A stretch of DNA of 34,029 nt from positions 1 through 34,029 of the forward strand of contig PXRM01000024.1 in NCBI GenBank assembly GCA_003020985.1, given 5' to 3'. A program made the position numbers and the translations under genes. Origin of the DNA: Halobacteriales archaeon QS_4_70_19. GTDB taxonomy: Archaea; Halobacteriota; Halobacteria; Halobacteriales; Haloarculaceae. The notes below the pieces were generated by a model. It had not been told where the DNA came from and made no database searches. It saw only the letters and a list, made by a program, of their open reading frames with translations. Shown here in pieces: positions 22,722-30,413 of this stretch (position 1 is the first letter of the stretch; the number at the start of each line of letters is the position of its first letter).

Positions 22722-23213
22722 GTGACAGCCACACCTCCGCGCAGGACGCTCGTGGTCCGCGAGGCGACCCGCGCGGACCTGCTGGAGGTGTTCCGCATCG
22801 AGAAGCGCTCCTTCCCGCAGCCGTGGCCGTACGGCGCGTTCGAGGGGTTCCTCGGCACGCCGGGGTTCCTCGTCGCCGAGTACCGCGACGAGGACGACGG
22901 GACCGAACCGGGCACCATCACCGGCTACATCGTCGCCGACACGGTGCCGAACCACGGGAGCCCCATCGGCCACGTGAAGGACATCGCGGTCCATCCGGAC
23001 CAGCGCGGACGGGGCATCGGCCGCCGACTGCTCGAACGGGGCCTGGCCGTGATGGACGACCACGGCGCCGCGCGGGTCAAACTGGAGGTCCGGGAGGGCA
23101 ACGAGGCCGCCATCTCGCTCTACCGGCAGTTCGGCTTCAGCCACCACCACACCGTCCCCGGCTACTACGACGACGGGACGAACGCGCTGGTGATGGTCCG
23201 TCCGGGCGACTGA
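22722..23213 (+). CDS. rimI: RimI-type N-acetyltransferase (GNAT)
   Basis: A 163-residue GNAT acetyltransferase, equivalent to RimI/Ard1, which acetylates protein N-termini. Motifs seen are IEKRSFPQPWPYGAFEGFL near the N-terminus, HVKDIAVHPDQRGRGIGRRLL (acetyl-CoA pyrophosphate loop RGRGIG) and LEVREGNEAAISLYRQFGFS, with YYDDGTNALVMVR at the end. The length is normal. I chose GTG 22722 because it begins the conserved part and an archaeal promoter-like CTTAAC lies about 30 bp upstream; the earlier in-frame start at 22488 would add 78 low-complexity residues. The role is well established for the family; the specific protein targets are not. Confidence 0.9.
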   Translation: MTATPPRRTLVVREATRADLLEVFRIEKRSFPQPWPYGAFEGFLGTPGFLVAEYRDEDDGTEPGTITGYIVADTVPNHGSPIGHVKDIAVHPDQRGRGIGRRLLERGLAVMDDHGAARVKLEVREGNEAAISLYRQFGFSHHHTVPGYYDDGTNALVMVRPGD

Positions 23214-23292
23214 CCGCGGGTGCGCGACTCGACCGTCGGGCGACGGGGGCCAGCCGACCGGGCTTATCCGTCTCCGCCCGCAACGGGGAGGT

Positions 23293-23859
23293 ATGAGCAC
23301 GGGCTACGCCTGTCCGGTCTGTAGGGACCCACAGGCCGACATCGACCACCTCGCCAACCACCTCGCGTTCACCGCGATGCTCCGCGAGGACGGCCACGCC
23401 GACTGGCTGGACGAGCACGTCCCGGACTGGAGCGAACGGGGCGAGGCCGAGCTCGCATCGGCGCTCTCCGAGCGCACGGACCTGCTCGGGGAGCGCGAGT
23501 TCCCGCAGGTGTTCGAGGACACCACGGGCGACGAGGGGGACGTTCCCGGGCGCGACGACCCCACGAAGCGGTCGGGGGCGTTGTTCGACGACGGGGAGGG
23601 TCACGGGCACGCCCACCAGCACGGACACGCGTCCGGGCACGACCACAGGGAGGCCGCCGGCGGGCGACGTGGCACCGACGGTCGGCGGGCCGACCTCCCC
23701 GGCGGCGTCGACCCGGACGCGCTGCCGGGTGGCAGCCTCCCCGCCGAGGAGCGCGAGGAGATCATGGAGGAGGCCCGCGAGATGACCCGCCGGCTTCGGG
23801 AGGGCGAGGCCGACGACGGGGAGTCGGCGGACGCGGACGGGACGGCCGCGGACGAGTAG
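23293..23859 (+). CDS. DUF5810-type zinc finger protein with His-rich segment
   Basis: A 188-residue acidic protein. The N-terminus YACPVCRDPQADIDHLANHL is a C2H2-type zinc finger (Cys7, Cys10, His19, His23). Residues about 100-120 are an unusual His/Gly/Ala run (HGHAHQHGHASGHDH) that could bind Ni2+, Zn2+ or Co2+. The end is a helical Glu-rich segment (EEREEIMEEAREMTRRLRE). I recall this family as DUF5810, found in haloarchaea near DUF5809. Function unknown. The gap to the downstream thioesterase is 22 bp and both are in the same direction. Confidence 0.75.
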   Translation: MSTGYACPVCRDPQADIDHLANHLAFTAMLREDGHADWLDEHVPDWSERGEAELASALSERTDLLGEREFPQVFEDTTGDEGDVPGRDDPTKRSGALFDDGEGHGHAHQHGHASGHDHREAAGGRRGTDGRRADLPGGVDPDALPGGSLPAEEREEIMEEAREMTRRLREGEADDGESADADGTAADE

Positions 23860-23881
23860 CGTTATCCCGCCCCCGTCCGGG

Positions 23882-24352
23882 ATGTCCGCCATGGACGCCG
23901 ACGAGCTACCCGACGACCCGGCCGACGACCGCTTCCACTACGTCTGGGAGAACCGCGTCCGGTACGCGGAGACGGACGCCCAGCGGATCGTCTTCTACGG
24001 CGAGTACGTCACCTACCAGGACGAGACGTTCACGGAGTTCCTGCGGCAGCTCGAGTTCCCGTACACGGAGCTGGAGGAGCGGGGCCTCGACTTCCACGTC
24101 GTCCACACGGAGCTGGACTACCACTCCTTCGCGGAGTTCGACGACGGACTCCGCAACGGCTTCCGCGTGTCGGCCGTCCGCGAGTCGAGCGCCGACTTGG
24201 AGTGGGTCTGCCGCCAGGCCGCCGACGGCCGCGTCGTCGCCAGCGGCGAGCTGACCCACGTCGCCGTCGGGGAGGACGGGCCGACACGCGTCCCGGATGA
24301 CTTCCGCGACGCGGTGGTGGCGTTCCAGAACGAGCCGCCCGAGCCGGTCTGA
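23882..24352 (+). CDS. acyl-CoA thioesterase, 4HBT hotdog fold
   Basis: A 156-residue hotdog-fold thioesterase. The 4HBT signature is present: VRYAETDAQRIVFYGEYVTYQDETF, where the Asp (position about 26) is the family catalytic residue, followed by the Tyr/Trp substrate patch. A central helix follows and a strand FRVSAVRESSADLEW. It should hydrolyse an acyl-CoA, but the chain length is unknown. The start is ATG 23882, or ATG 23891 three codons later; the second begins MDADELPDD. Two genes precede it in the same direction; the spacing suggests an operon. Confidence 0.85.
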   Translation: MSAMDADELPDDPADDRFHYVWENRVRYAETDAQRIVFYGEYVTYQDETFTEFLRQLEFPYTELEERGLDFHVVHTELDYHSFAEFDDGLRNGFRVSAVRESSADLEWVCRQAADGRVVASGELTHVAVGEDGPTRVPDDFRDAVVAFQNEPPEPV

Positions 24353-24455
24353 GCGGAGGACCATCGCGGTGCCGGGGCTCCCCCGCGGCGACGAGCGCGG
24401 GGCGACACCTACGGTCGACGACACCGATTAACCCCGGGCCCGCCAACGGAGGGGC

Positions 24456-24845
24456 ATGACCGAGGCAGAGGACCCGCACGCGGCCCTGGGCGAGCGCCTG
24501 GAAGAGCACCTGATGGCCGAGGGCGTCTACCTCACGGACCACACGATCTCCGAGGGGACCTTCCACCTCGCCTACGAGACCGTCTCGCCCGAGGAGGGCG
24601 TCCCGCGCGGCGAGATGGGGAGCATCCTGCAGGAGCTGCTCGACGCCCACGCCGAGGGCTGGCCCGCCACGGACGTCGTGGTCTGGGTGTACGACGCCGA
24701 CGAGCCGGCCGACGAGCGCGACCCCGAGGGGAAGTGGGAGACCCACGCGGGCTGGTTCCACGCCTACGAGAACGACAACCTCTCCGAGACGGACCTCTCG
24801 ACGCTGGTCATCTCGACGGTCGACGTGGAGGCGACGCGGGACTGA
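24456..24845 (+). CDS. conserved haloarchaeal hypothetical protein
   Basis: A 129-residue acidic soluble protein with no recognised domain. The N-terminal helix (HAALGERLEEHLMAEGVYL) is followed by ISEGTFHLAYETVSPEEG, then an alternating beta pattern (TDVVVWVYDAD, AGWFHAYEND) and the C-terminal STLVISTVDVEA. The pattern of two helices and four strands suggests a small alpha-beta fold. ATG 24456 follows GGAGGGGC, a possible Shine-Dalgarno sequence at 9 bp. It is read in the same direction as the thioesterase. I do not name a family. Confidence 0.7.
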   Translation: MTEAEDPHAALGERLEEHLMAEGVYLTDHTISEGTFHLAYETVSPEEGVPRGEMGSILQELLDAHAEGWPATDVVVWVYDADEPADERDPEGKWETHAGWFHAYENDNLSETDLSTLVISTVDVEATRD

Positions 24846-24918
24846 CTTCGCCGACAGGTGTCGTAACTCCGTCGTAATCCGATAGTCTGCGTTCTCCGTA
24901 CGTAATGAGCTTGATTAG

Positions 24919-24938
24919 CGGATGATCCGACGTTTTTT
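24919..24938 (+). terminator. hairpin plus T-run terminator
   Basis: CGGATGATCCG (5-bp arms around a single G at 24919-24929) is followed by TTTTTT at 24933-24938. A larger pairing, GATTAG (24913) with CTAATC (24942), encloses it. It sits between convergent genes and would serve the rightward transcript; the larger arm could serve the leftward one too. Confidence 0.6.
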
Positions 24939-24951
24939 CGACTAATCCCGG

Positions 24952-25584
24952 TCAGCAGACGGGCTTCGGGTCGACTCCCATCTCCCGGAGGCTGCTCGCG
25001 TACTCGTCGTAGGCGGTGCCGATGGCATCGGTCGCGGCCTTCTGTGCGGTCACCCAGTCGCCGTCGTCCGCGCACACCGTGTCCAGCAGCCCGGCCGCCG
25101 TCTCGGGCATCGCCTGGAGGTCGTTCCGGGTCTCGCGGACCGTGTCGGCCGTCGACCGGGCCCCCTCGTTGACGAGGAAGTTGATGACCTGCAGGCAGCG
25201 CCGGTCGGCGACGAGCGGGAGGGCGACGAGTCCAGCGGCGACGCGCTCGGGGGGCGTCTCGGCGGTCCGCAGTTCGGCCACGAGGTAGGGAGCGTCCCCG
25301 TCGGCAGTCGCGTCGTCGTCCAGCCCCAGCAGCGCGTCGCGGTGACCGGCGAGTGTGTCGGCGGCGTCCCCGAACGCGGCGCGGGCGTCCGCGTCGCCGG
25401 TCCCGTCGGTCCACGTGGCCAGCGTCTCCGCCCCGCCGTCGAGCAGCCGGGCGGCCGCGCTCAGGACGGGCCCCGACTCCAGCTGTGCTCCGGTCGCCGC
25501 GACGATGGCCTTCTCCGAACCCAGCCGGTCCAGCGCCGTGGCGCGGTCCTCGCGGACGGCCGCGACGAGTTCCTCCCCGTTCAT
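24952..25584 (-). CDS. conserved helical haloarchaeal protein, unknown function
   Basis: A 210-residue protein made almost entirely of predicted helices with Ala/Leu/Asp/Glu heptad-like spacing. The N-terminus is MNGEELVAAVREDRATALDRLGSEK and the C-terminus AYDEYASSLREMGVDPKPVC. Three repeated long helix pairs are suggested (residues about 10-60, 80-120 and 140-200). Residue CLQVINFLVNEGARST is the most distinctive stretch. The start is ATG 25584, preceded by TATA-type AT bases in the divergent gap to the rhodanese fusion gene. I do not recognise a family; a ferritin-like or rubrerythrin-like helical bundle is one guess, but no metal-ligand E..H motifs are visible. Confidence 0.65.
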   Translation of the reverse strand: MNGEELVAAVREDRATALDRLGSEKAIVAATGAQLESGPVLSAAARLLDGGAETLATWTDGTGDADARAAFGDAADTLAGHRDALLGLDDDATADGDAPYLVAELRTAETPPERVAAGLVALPLVADRRCLQVINFLVNEGARSTADTVRETRNDLQAMPETAAGLLDTVCADDGDWVTAQKAATDAIGTAYDEYASSLREMGVDPKPVC

Positions 25585-25707
25585 GCGCAGATGGTTCGTC
25601 GGGCGGGGGTATAGGTGTGGGGCCGTCCGTGGTGGGCGGGCGGCGACGAAACGCTGCTGTGCCCGCTCCGCCCCACGCTTATCCCCGGGCACGACCTACC
25701 CGGTCCC

Positions 25708-26955
25708 ATGACCGACGATGTCGAGCCCGGAGCCGGCCCCGCAGAGGGGGACCCCGTGGCCGAGTCGCCCGAACCGGAACAGGCGGCCGCACTCACGCCC
25801 GCCGACCTCCGGACCTGGCTCGACGAGGGCCGGACGTTCACCCTGCTGGACACGCGGAACCGCGAGGAGATCGACGAGTGGCGCATCGACGCGCCGCGAC
25901 GGCTGGAGGTCCCGTACGTGAAGTTCGTCAGCGCACGCGTGAACGATGAGGTCGGGAGCCTCGTCGAGGGGGACGCTGACGCGGACGAGGGCGAGGGGAG
26001 TCCCGCTCCCGCGGAGCCGTTCGTGGCGGTCTGCCCGCGCGGCGAGGCCAGCGCGGAGGTCGCGGACCTGCTGGCCGCCGAGGGGTACGAGGCGTACAAT
26101 CTCGCCGGCGGCATGCACGGCTGGGCGCGGCTGTACGGGGCGACCGAACTCCCGGCCGACGCGCTGCCCGACGGCGTCACCGTCCTCCAGTATCGCCGCC
26201 CGTCGAGCGGGTGCCTGGCGTACCTCGTCGTCGCGGACGGCGAGGCCGTCGTCGTCGACCCGCTCCGGGCGTTCGCCGACCGCTACGCCGACGACGCGGC
26301 CGCCCGGGACGCCACCCTCGTCGCGGCGGTGGACACGCACGTCCACGCCGACCACGTCAGCGGCGTCCGGGCCGCGGCTGACGCGACCGGGGCGACGCCC
26401 GTCCTGCCGGCGGGCGCCGCAGAGCGCGGGCTGACCTGGGACGCGACGCTCCTCGAAGCCGGCGACTCGCTGGCGGTCGGGAGCGCCGACCTGACGGCCG
26501 TCGCCGCACCGGGGCACACGACGGAGATGCTCTCGTACCGCGCGGGCGAGGTCCTGTTCGCGGGCGACTCCCTGTTCGTCGACAGCGTCGCGCGGCCGGA
26601 CCTCGAAGCCGGGGACGAGGACGTGCGCGCGTTCGCGCGGACGCTCCACGGGACGCTGACGGAGCGGTTCGACGCGTTCGACGACGACACCCTCGTCGCG
26701 CCGGGCCACTACGCCGGCGAGGGCGAGGTCGCCGACGGGCTCGTGGCCGCGCGCCTGGGCGAGTTGCGCGAGCGGCTCGACCTTCGCTCGCTCGACCGCG
26801 AGACGTTCGTCGAGCGCGTGCTCGCGGCGATGCCGCCCCGGCCGGCGAACCACGAAACCATCACCGAGGTCAACCTCGGCCGGGCCAGCGCGGACGGCGA
26901 GGAAGCGTTCGAGCTGGAGCTGGGACCGAACAACTGCGCCGCGACGGCGGACTGA
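25708..26955 (+). CDS. rhodanese-MBL fusion, persulfide dioxygenase-like
   Basis: A 415-residue fusion. The N-terminal rhodanese domain (about 30-140) has nucleophile Cys109 in AVCPRGEAS and the GGMHGWARLYG end motif. The C-terminal metallo-beta-lactamase domain (about 165-370) has THVHADHVSG (His211, His213, Asp215, His216), APGHTTE, FAGDSLFVDS and APGHYAG. These are the ligands of ETHE1-type persulfide dioxygenases, which oxidise thiol persulfides to sulfite; the fused rhodanese would transfer the sulfur. All key residues are present. ATG 25708 follows TCCC; the frame upstream is not conserved-looking. The next gene starts 1 bp after the stop. Sulfide detoxification is inferred from the family. 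Confidence 0.88.
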   Translation: MTDDVEPGAGPAEGDPVAESPEPEQAAALTPADLRTWLDEGRTFTLLDTRNREEIDEWRIDAPRRLEVPYVKFVSARVNDEVGSLVEGDADADEGEGSPAPAEPFVAVCPRGEASAEVADLLAAEGYEAYNLAGGMHGWARLYGATELPADALPDGVTVLQYRRPSSGCLAYLVVADGEAVVVDPLRAFADRYADDAAARDATLVAAVDTHVHADHVSGVRAAADATGATPVLPAGAAERGLTWDATLLEAGDSLAVGSADLTAVAAPGHTTEMLSYRAGEVLFAGDSLFVDSVARPDLEAGDEDVRAFARTLHGTLTERFDAFDDDTLVAPGHYAGEGEVADGLVAARLGELRERLDLRSLDRETFVERVLAAMPPRPANHETITEVNLGRASADGEEAFELELGPNNCAATAD

Positions 26956-26956
26956 C

Positions 26957-27400
26957 GTGGCCGACCGTCTCGACGTCGACGCCGTCCGGGCGCACCTGCT
27001 CGGGGAGCGGCGCGACCTGCTCGCGACCGTGGGTGACTGTGCCGACGCCGTCGCGGCCGGCTGGGACGGGGCGGCGACGGCGGACCCGGACGCGGTGCCG
27101 GGGCCGCTCCGCGCGACGCTGGAGCGGGCTGGCGTCCTGTCGACGTTGCCAGCCGTCCTCCGCGAGTGTGTGGCCGTCGCCGGCGGGGAACTGCAGGCGG
27201 AGCCCGTGGCCGCGCCCCCGTACGTCGTCGTCACCGGCCGGGGGCCCGTGCTGCGGGCGACGCTGGCCGCGGGACGGCTGGTGGTCACGCTCCAGGTATT
27301 CAGGGTCGAGCGGGCGACAGGAGGGGGTGCACGGTACAGCCGGGACGAACGCCCGGCCGGGGCGTCGGTGACGGTGGCGGTCCGTGGCCGCCGCCAGTAG
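26957..27400 (+). CDS. small conserved haloarchaeal protein (DUF7988-like)
   Basis: A 147-residue protein starting GTG one base after the preceding stop, so translation is probably coupled. The N-terminal half is helical (RAHLLGERRDLLATVGDCADAV), then VLRECVAVAGGELQ. The C-terminal half has beta strands (YVVVTGRGPVLRATL, RLVVTLQVFRVER) and a basic end (RDERPAG, RGRRQ). It resembles, from memory, the haloarchaeal family DUF7988. No catalytic residues can be named. The close spacing suggests it belongs with the persulfide enzyme operon, but this is by position only. Confidence 0.65.
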   Translation: MADRLDVDAVRAHLLGERRDLLATVGDCADAVAAGWDGAATADPDAVPGPLRATLERAGVLSTLPAVLRECVAVAGGELQAEPVAAPPYVVVTGRGPVLRATLAAGRLVVTLQVFRVERATGGGARYSRDERPAGASVTVAVRGRRQ

Positions 27401-27404
27401 GCGG

Positions 27405-27992
27405 TTACGCGCCTGGCCCAGTCCCGTCCTCGTCGCGGCCGAAGAAGGACTCGAAGTCGTCCCACCGGGGGAAGAACTTCGACGGCGTCCCGTGGCGGAC
27501 GGTGCCGACGACGGTCCCGTCAGTCGCCGCGAGCCACGTGTGTACCTCGCCCTCGCGGCGGGCGGTGGCGATGCAGCCCTCGGCCTCCTGCAGGCGGTAG
27601 TTCCCCGCGACGAACAGGGCGATGCGCTCGTCCGGGTCGCGGAGGACGATGAGGTGGAAGACGCGGCCGTCGACGAGCCGCCGGAAGACGTCGTACTCGG
27701 GGAACGACCCCCGCTCGAGGGCGTCGGCGAACGCGTCGGTGAAGTTGTCCGGCAGGGTGTGGACGAGCCCCCAGCCGTAGTCGCCCCGGGACCGCCGCGC
27801 CTGGTCGGCCGAGATGGGGGCCGTGTCCAGGGCCGCGACGTAGTGGCTCTCCCAGCCGTCCTCCTCGTACTCCGCCGCGCTGGCCTTCATCTCGTCGATG
27901 GTCTCGCTCCACGCGTTCTTGTGGACCGCCGCGTTCGCGGCGAGGCGCTCGGCGGGGTCGATGTCCTCTGGCTGCTCTCCCGCGTCGGTCAT
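27405..27992 (-). CDS. conserved haloarchaeal protein (DUF7529-like)
   Basis: A 195-residue acidic soluble protein. The helical N-terminus (NAAVHKNAWSETIDEMKASAAEYEEDGWE) is followed by strands HYVAALDT, then WGLVHTLPDNFTDAF and VFRRLVDGRVFHLIVLRDPD. IALFVAGNYRLQEAEGCIATARREG and the late WLAATDGTVVGTVRHGTPSKFFP complete an alpha-beta fold. It matches my memory of the family DUF7529, whose function is unknown. ATG 27992 follows GACAT with no strong SD. It converges with the 147-residue gene, separated by 4 bp. Confidence 0.7.
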   Translation of the reverse strand: MTDAGEQPEDIDPAERLAANAAVHKNAWSETIDEMKASAAEYEEDGWESHYVAALDTAPISADQARRSRGDYGWGLVHTLPDNFTDAFADALERGSFPEYDVFRRLVDGRVFHLIVLRDPDERIALFVAGNYRLQEAEGCIATARREGEVHTWLAATDGTVVGTVRHGTPSKFFPRWDDFESFFGRDEDGTGPGA

Positions 27993-28056
27993 GTCACGGC
28001 GGTTACCCGGCCGCGTGGGTATACCTGTCGGCTTCCGGAGCCCAACAGCACGCGTC

Positions 28057-28467
28057 CTACACCGGGGTCGGGACCCCGACGCCGAACACCGTCTCCAGCA
28101 GGAACGAAGTCAGGAGCATGCAGACCGCCCCGAGAAGGAGCTTCAGGCCGTCGGAGAGGCGCTGGTCGTCACGCAGTGGCGTCTCCCGCAGCGGCGGGAG
28201 GCGGTCGACGAGCCGCTGGATCTGCGACCCGCCGCGGCTGTCGGCGACGAGTCCGTCCGGGTCGTCGCGCCATTTCTTCCCGGGACGGAGTTTGAACGAG
28301 CCGGCACCCAGCGCCAGCAGGCCGACCACGAACAGCCCCCACTTCACGCCCACCAGGTCGCCGCCGAGCAGCAGGCTCAACGGCAGGAAGAGCACGGCCC
28401 AGACCGCCGTCAGCACGACGGCGTAGAGGAGGGCGTCCGCCAGTTTCAGCCCGAGCGCGTCCGTCAC
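28057..28467 (-). CDS. membrane protein (DUF7555-like)
   Basis: A 136-residue protein. Three hydrophobic helices are visible: about 8-30 (ALLYAVVLTAVWAVLFLPLSLLL), 38-57 (VKWGLFVVGLLALGAGSFKL) and near the C-terminus (LKLLLGAVCMLLTSFLLETVFG). A cytoplasmic loop of about 50 residues contains DDPDGLVADSRGGSQIQRLVDRL. It resembles the family I recall as DUF7555. GTG 28467 was chosen because it precedes helix 1 at the right distance; a longer frame upstream is Pro/Arg-rich and not natural. No function is known. Confidence 0.7.
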   Translation of the reverse strand: MTDALGLKLADALLYAVVLTAVWAVLFLPLSLLLGGDLVGVKWGLFVVGLLALGAGSFKLRPGKKWRDDPDGLVADSRGGSQIQRLVDRLPPLRETPLRDDQRLSDGLKLLLGAVCMLLTSFLLETVFGVGVPTPV

Positions 28468-28575
28468 GGGCCCACGTATCCGGCGTGCGGGATTGACTCT
28501 TACGGGCCGGGACGGCGCGTGCTCGGGGCAGCAGTCCGGGGAAGAAGAGCCGGCAGGCGGCACGTGAGGCGGGTG

Positions 28576-29622
28576 TCACTCGTCGAACGGGAGCTCCGGC
28601 TCGTAGCCGACGGCCTCGACGAGCCTGTCCAGCACGGCGTCCACGTTCTCGCCCTCGGTCACGCTCATGTAGGCGTCGGCCTCGACGTCGCGCGAGCGGT
28701 CGCTCTTGTTACAGACCGTGACGACCGGCACGCCCCGGTCCGTCTCGTCGGCACCGCCGGTTTCGGCGTCGGCGGCATCGCTCGCCTCGGCGGCCGCGAA
28801 CTGCTCGCGGAGTTCGTCCCGCAGCGCGAACTGGTCCTCGATGGGGTAGCCGCAGTCGCCGCTCGCGTCCACCACGAACAGGACGGCGTCAGCCAGGTGG
28901 GTCAGGGCGCTGACGGCCTGCCGTTCGATGCCGTTGCGCTCGGCCGCGGGCCGGTCGAGCAGGCCGGGCGTGTCGACGAGCTGGTAGCGGATGCGGTCGC
29001 GCTCCAGGTGGCCGACGCGGATCTGCGTCGTCGTGAACGGGTAGCTCGCGGTTTCGTTGCGGGCGTTCGTCACGGCGTTGACGAACGAGGACTTCCCCAC
29101 GTTCGGGGAGCCCGCGACGACGATGGCGGGCTCGTCCGCCCGGATGTCCGGCAGCGTCTTCAGCGCCTCGCGGGCCTCCCCCAGCGCCAGCAGGTCGCCC
29201 TCCACCTCGTCGAGGATGTCGGCGAACCGGGCGAACGCCTGCTTGCGGACCTTGCGGGCGGTCTCGGGGTCGCTCCGGCGGATGCGACCCTGGTACTCGC
29301 TGCGGAGTTCGCCGACCTGCCGGCTCGCCCAGCCGACCTCGGAGAGGTGCTGGCGGAGCGCGTCCACGCCGGGGACGCCCTCGGTGTCACGGCAGACGGC
29401 GTCCGCCAGGTCGCGGTAGAACGGGTCGACCGCATCGAAGTCGGGCCACCCGGTCACGACGTTCTCCAGGTTGTCGCTGAGGATGTTGGCCGCGGTGATC
29501 AGCATCGACTCCTGGGCCTCGACGCCGGACTTCGCGCGGCCCGCACGCGCCGCTCGGGAGAACGCCTTGTCGACGAGCTCCTCCGAGCGTGGGACGGTCT
29601 GCAGGGCTTCGAATGCGGGCAT
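28576..29622 (-). CDS. NOG1-family GTPase
   Basis: A 348-residue GTPase. The helical N-terminal domain (1-160) is typical of NOG1. The GTPase core starts with G1 GSPNVGKSS at 171-179, then G3 DTPG at 217-220 and G4 NKSD at 305-308, preceded by FVVDASGDCGYP. In eukaryotes and archaea NOG1 acts in assembly of the large ribosomal subunit. The haloarchaeal form is shorter and lacks the C-terminal extension, as expected. The ATG is preceded by TACCC and the AT-richer start of island 2. An acidic insertion (about 275-295, DAADAETGGADETDRG) sits before G4 and is a haloarchaeal adaptation. Confidence 0.93.
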   Translation of the reverse strand: MPAFEALQTVPRSEELVDKAFSRAARAGRAKSGVEAQESMLITAANILSDNLENVVTGWPDFDAVDPFYRDLADAVCRDTEGVPGVDALRQHLSEVGWASRQVGELRSEYQGRIRRSDPETARKVRKQAFARFADILDEVEGDLLALGEAREALKTLPDIRADEPAIVVAGSPNVGKSSFVNAVTNARNETASYPFTTTQIRVGHLERDRIRYQLVDTPGLLDRPAAERNGIERQAVSALTHLADAVLFVVDASGDCGYPIEDQFALRDELREQFAAAEASDAADAETGGADETDRGVPVVTVCNKSDRSRDVEADAYMSVTEGENVDAVLDRLVEAVGYEPELPFDE

Positions 29623-29705
29623 TACGGGTTGGGGACCGTACTCGGCCAGTGCGGATAAGCGCGTCCGTTCTCCGCCGGTCTGGAACGAGGCCGTTTCTCA
29701 CTTGT

Positions 29706-29776
29706 ACGAACTGGTACCATACAATTCGTTATTCTAGTTGTGCGACCCCAAACCCTTAGTACATATTTCGCGTACT
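29706..29776. promoter_or_regulatory. promoter/operator region of the winged-helix/PIN cassette
   Basis: The 161-bp gap before the cassette is AT-rich. ACGAA (29706-29710) faces TTCGT (29725-29729) around a TGGTACCA palindrome. Further on, AGTAC-ATATTTCGC-GTACT (29758-29776) is another symmetrical element that contains a TATA-like ATATTT about 20 bp before the ATG. Symmetry overlapping the promoter fits autoregulation by the encoded HTH protein; this is inferred. Confidence 0.45.
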
Positions 29777-29783
29777 GTGGACT

Positions 29784-30413
29784 ATGTCGGACGCCCCAGC
29801 CTCTGTTCAGCCACCGGATGCAGGACACACTGCCCACCGGTTCTTCGTCATCCAAGAATTACTGGGTACCCCTGAACTCGCCCGTTTCTACACGGACCTC
29901 CTGATCAACACGCCGACGACGATCACGGCGGCCCGTGAGCGACAGGACTTCTCGAAGAGTACCGCGTACAAGTACGCCAACATGCTGGAGGAGTTGGGCG
30001 TCGCGGAGGAACTGGACGAATACCAGGACGGCTCAGCGCTCTGGCGTGCCGATCCAGTGAGTGGGAACTGGACCGATGAGATTACCCTCGAATTCGGCCC
30101 CGCCATCATCGCCGTCTACGGCGCAGCCAGCGTTGATGATGACCTCGAACTCTACGTTGACCGTCACGGGAAGGCGGCGCTGGCACCGGCGGTAATGGCC
30201 ACGATCACCTACCTACAGGGAGAGACGACCCGCCGCGGTGTCGCCGACGACCTCAACATTCCCGCTGTCGAAGCCATTGCGGTCACGCAAGCGATTGAAC
30301 GCGTCCTGGCCGTCGTGAAAGACTTCGCCCCGACGCTCAGCGATGTGACGTTCGAGGTGGACGTTCACGATCGGACACTTGAACAGGGACCGTACCGGCG
30401 TGCCAATGAGTGA
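29784..30413 (+). CDS. winged-helix protein, probable antitoxin/regulator of the PIN-like gene (DUF7437-like)
   Basis: A 209-residue protein. Residues about 20-85 form a winged helix: FFVIQELLGTPELARFYTDLL, then ITAARERQDFSKSTAYKYANMLEELGVAEEL (HTH and recognition helix) and a wing ending SALWRADP. Residues 95-209 make a second alpha-beta part (FGPAIIAVYGAASVDDDLELYVDRHG, then YLQGETTRRGVADDLNIPAVEAI, which again resembles a helix-turn-helix). Its stop overlaps the next start by 8 bp. The layout is that of an antitoxin plus toxin, but with a large regulator rather than a VapB. I recall the family as DUF7437. GC content is lower than the backbone. Confidence 0.75.
   Translation: MSDAPASVQPPDAGHTAHRFFVIQELLGTPELARFYTDLLINTPTTITAARERQDFSKSTAYKYANMLEELGVAEELDEYQDGSALWRADPVSGNWTDEITLEFGPAIIAVYGAASVDDDLELYVDRHGKAALAPAVMATITYLQGETTRRGVADDLNIPAVEAIAVTQAIERVLAVVKDFAPTLSDVTFEVDVHDRTLEQGPYRRANE

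Noticed and set aside
25696..27465. 589-residue minus-strand open frame opposite the rhodanese fusion gene
   Set aside because: Arg-rich antisense of a clear gene; no start signals or motifs.
27898..29658. 586-residue forward open frame opposite the NOG1 and membrane genes
   Set aside because: Antisense shadow of NOG1, whose G motifs are unambiguous.
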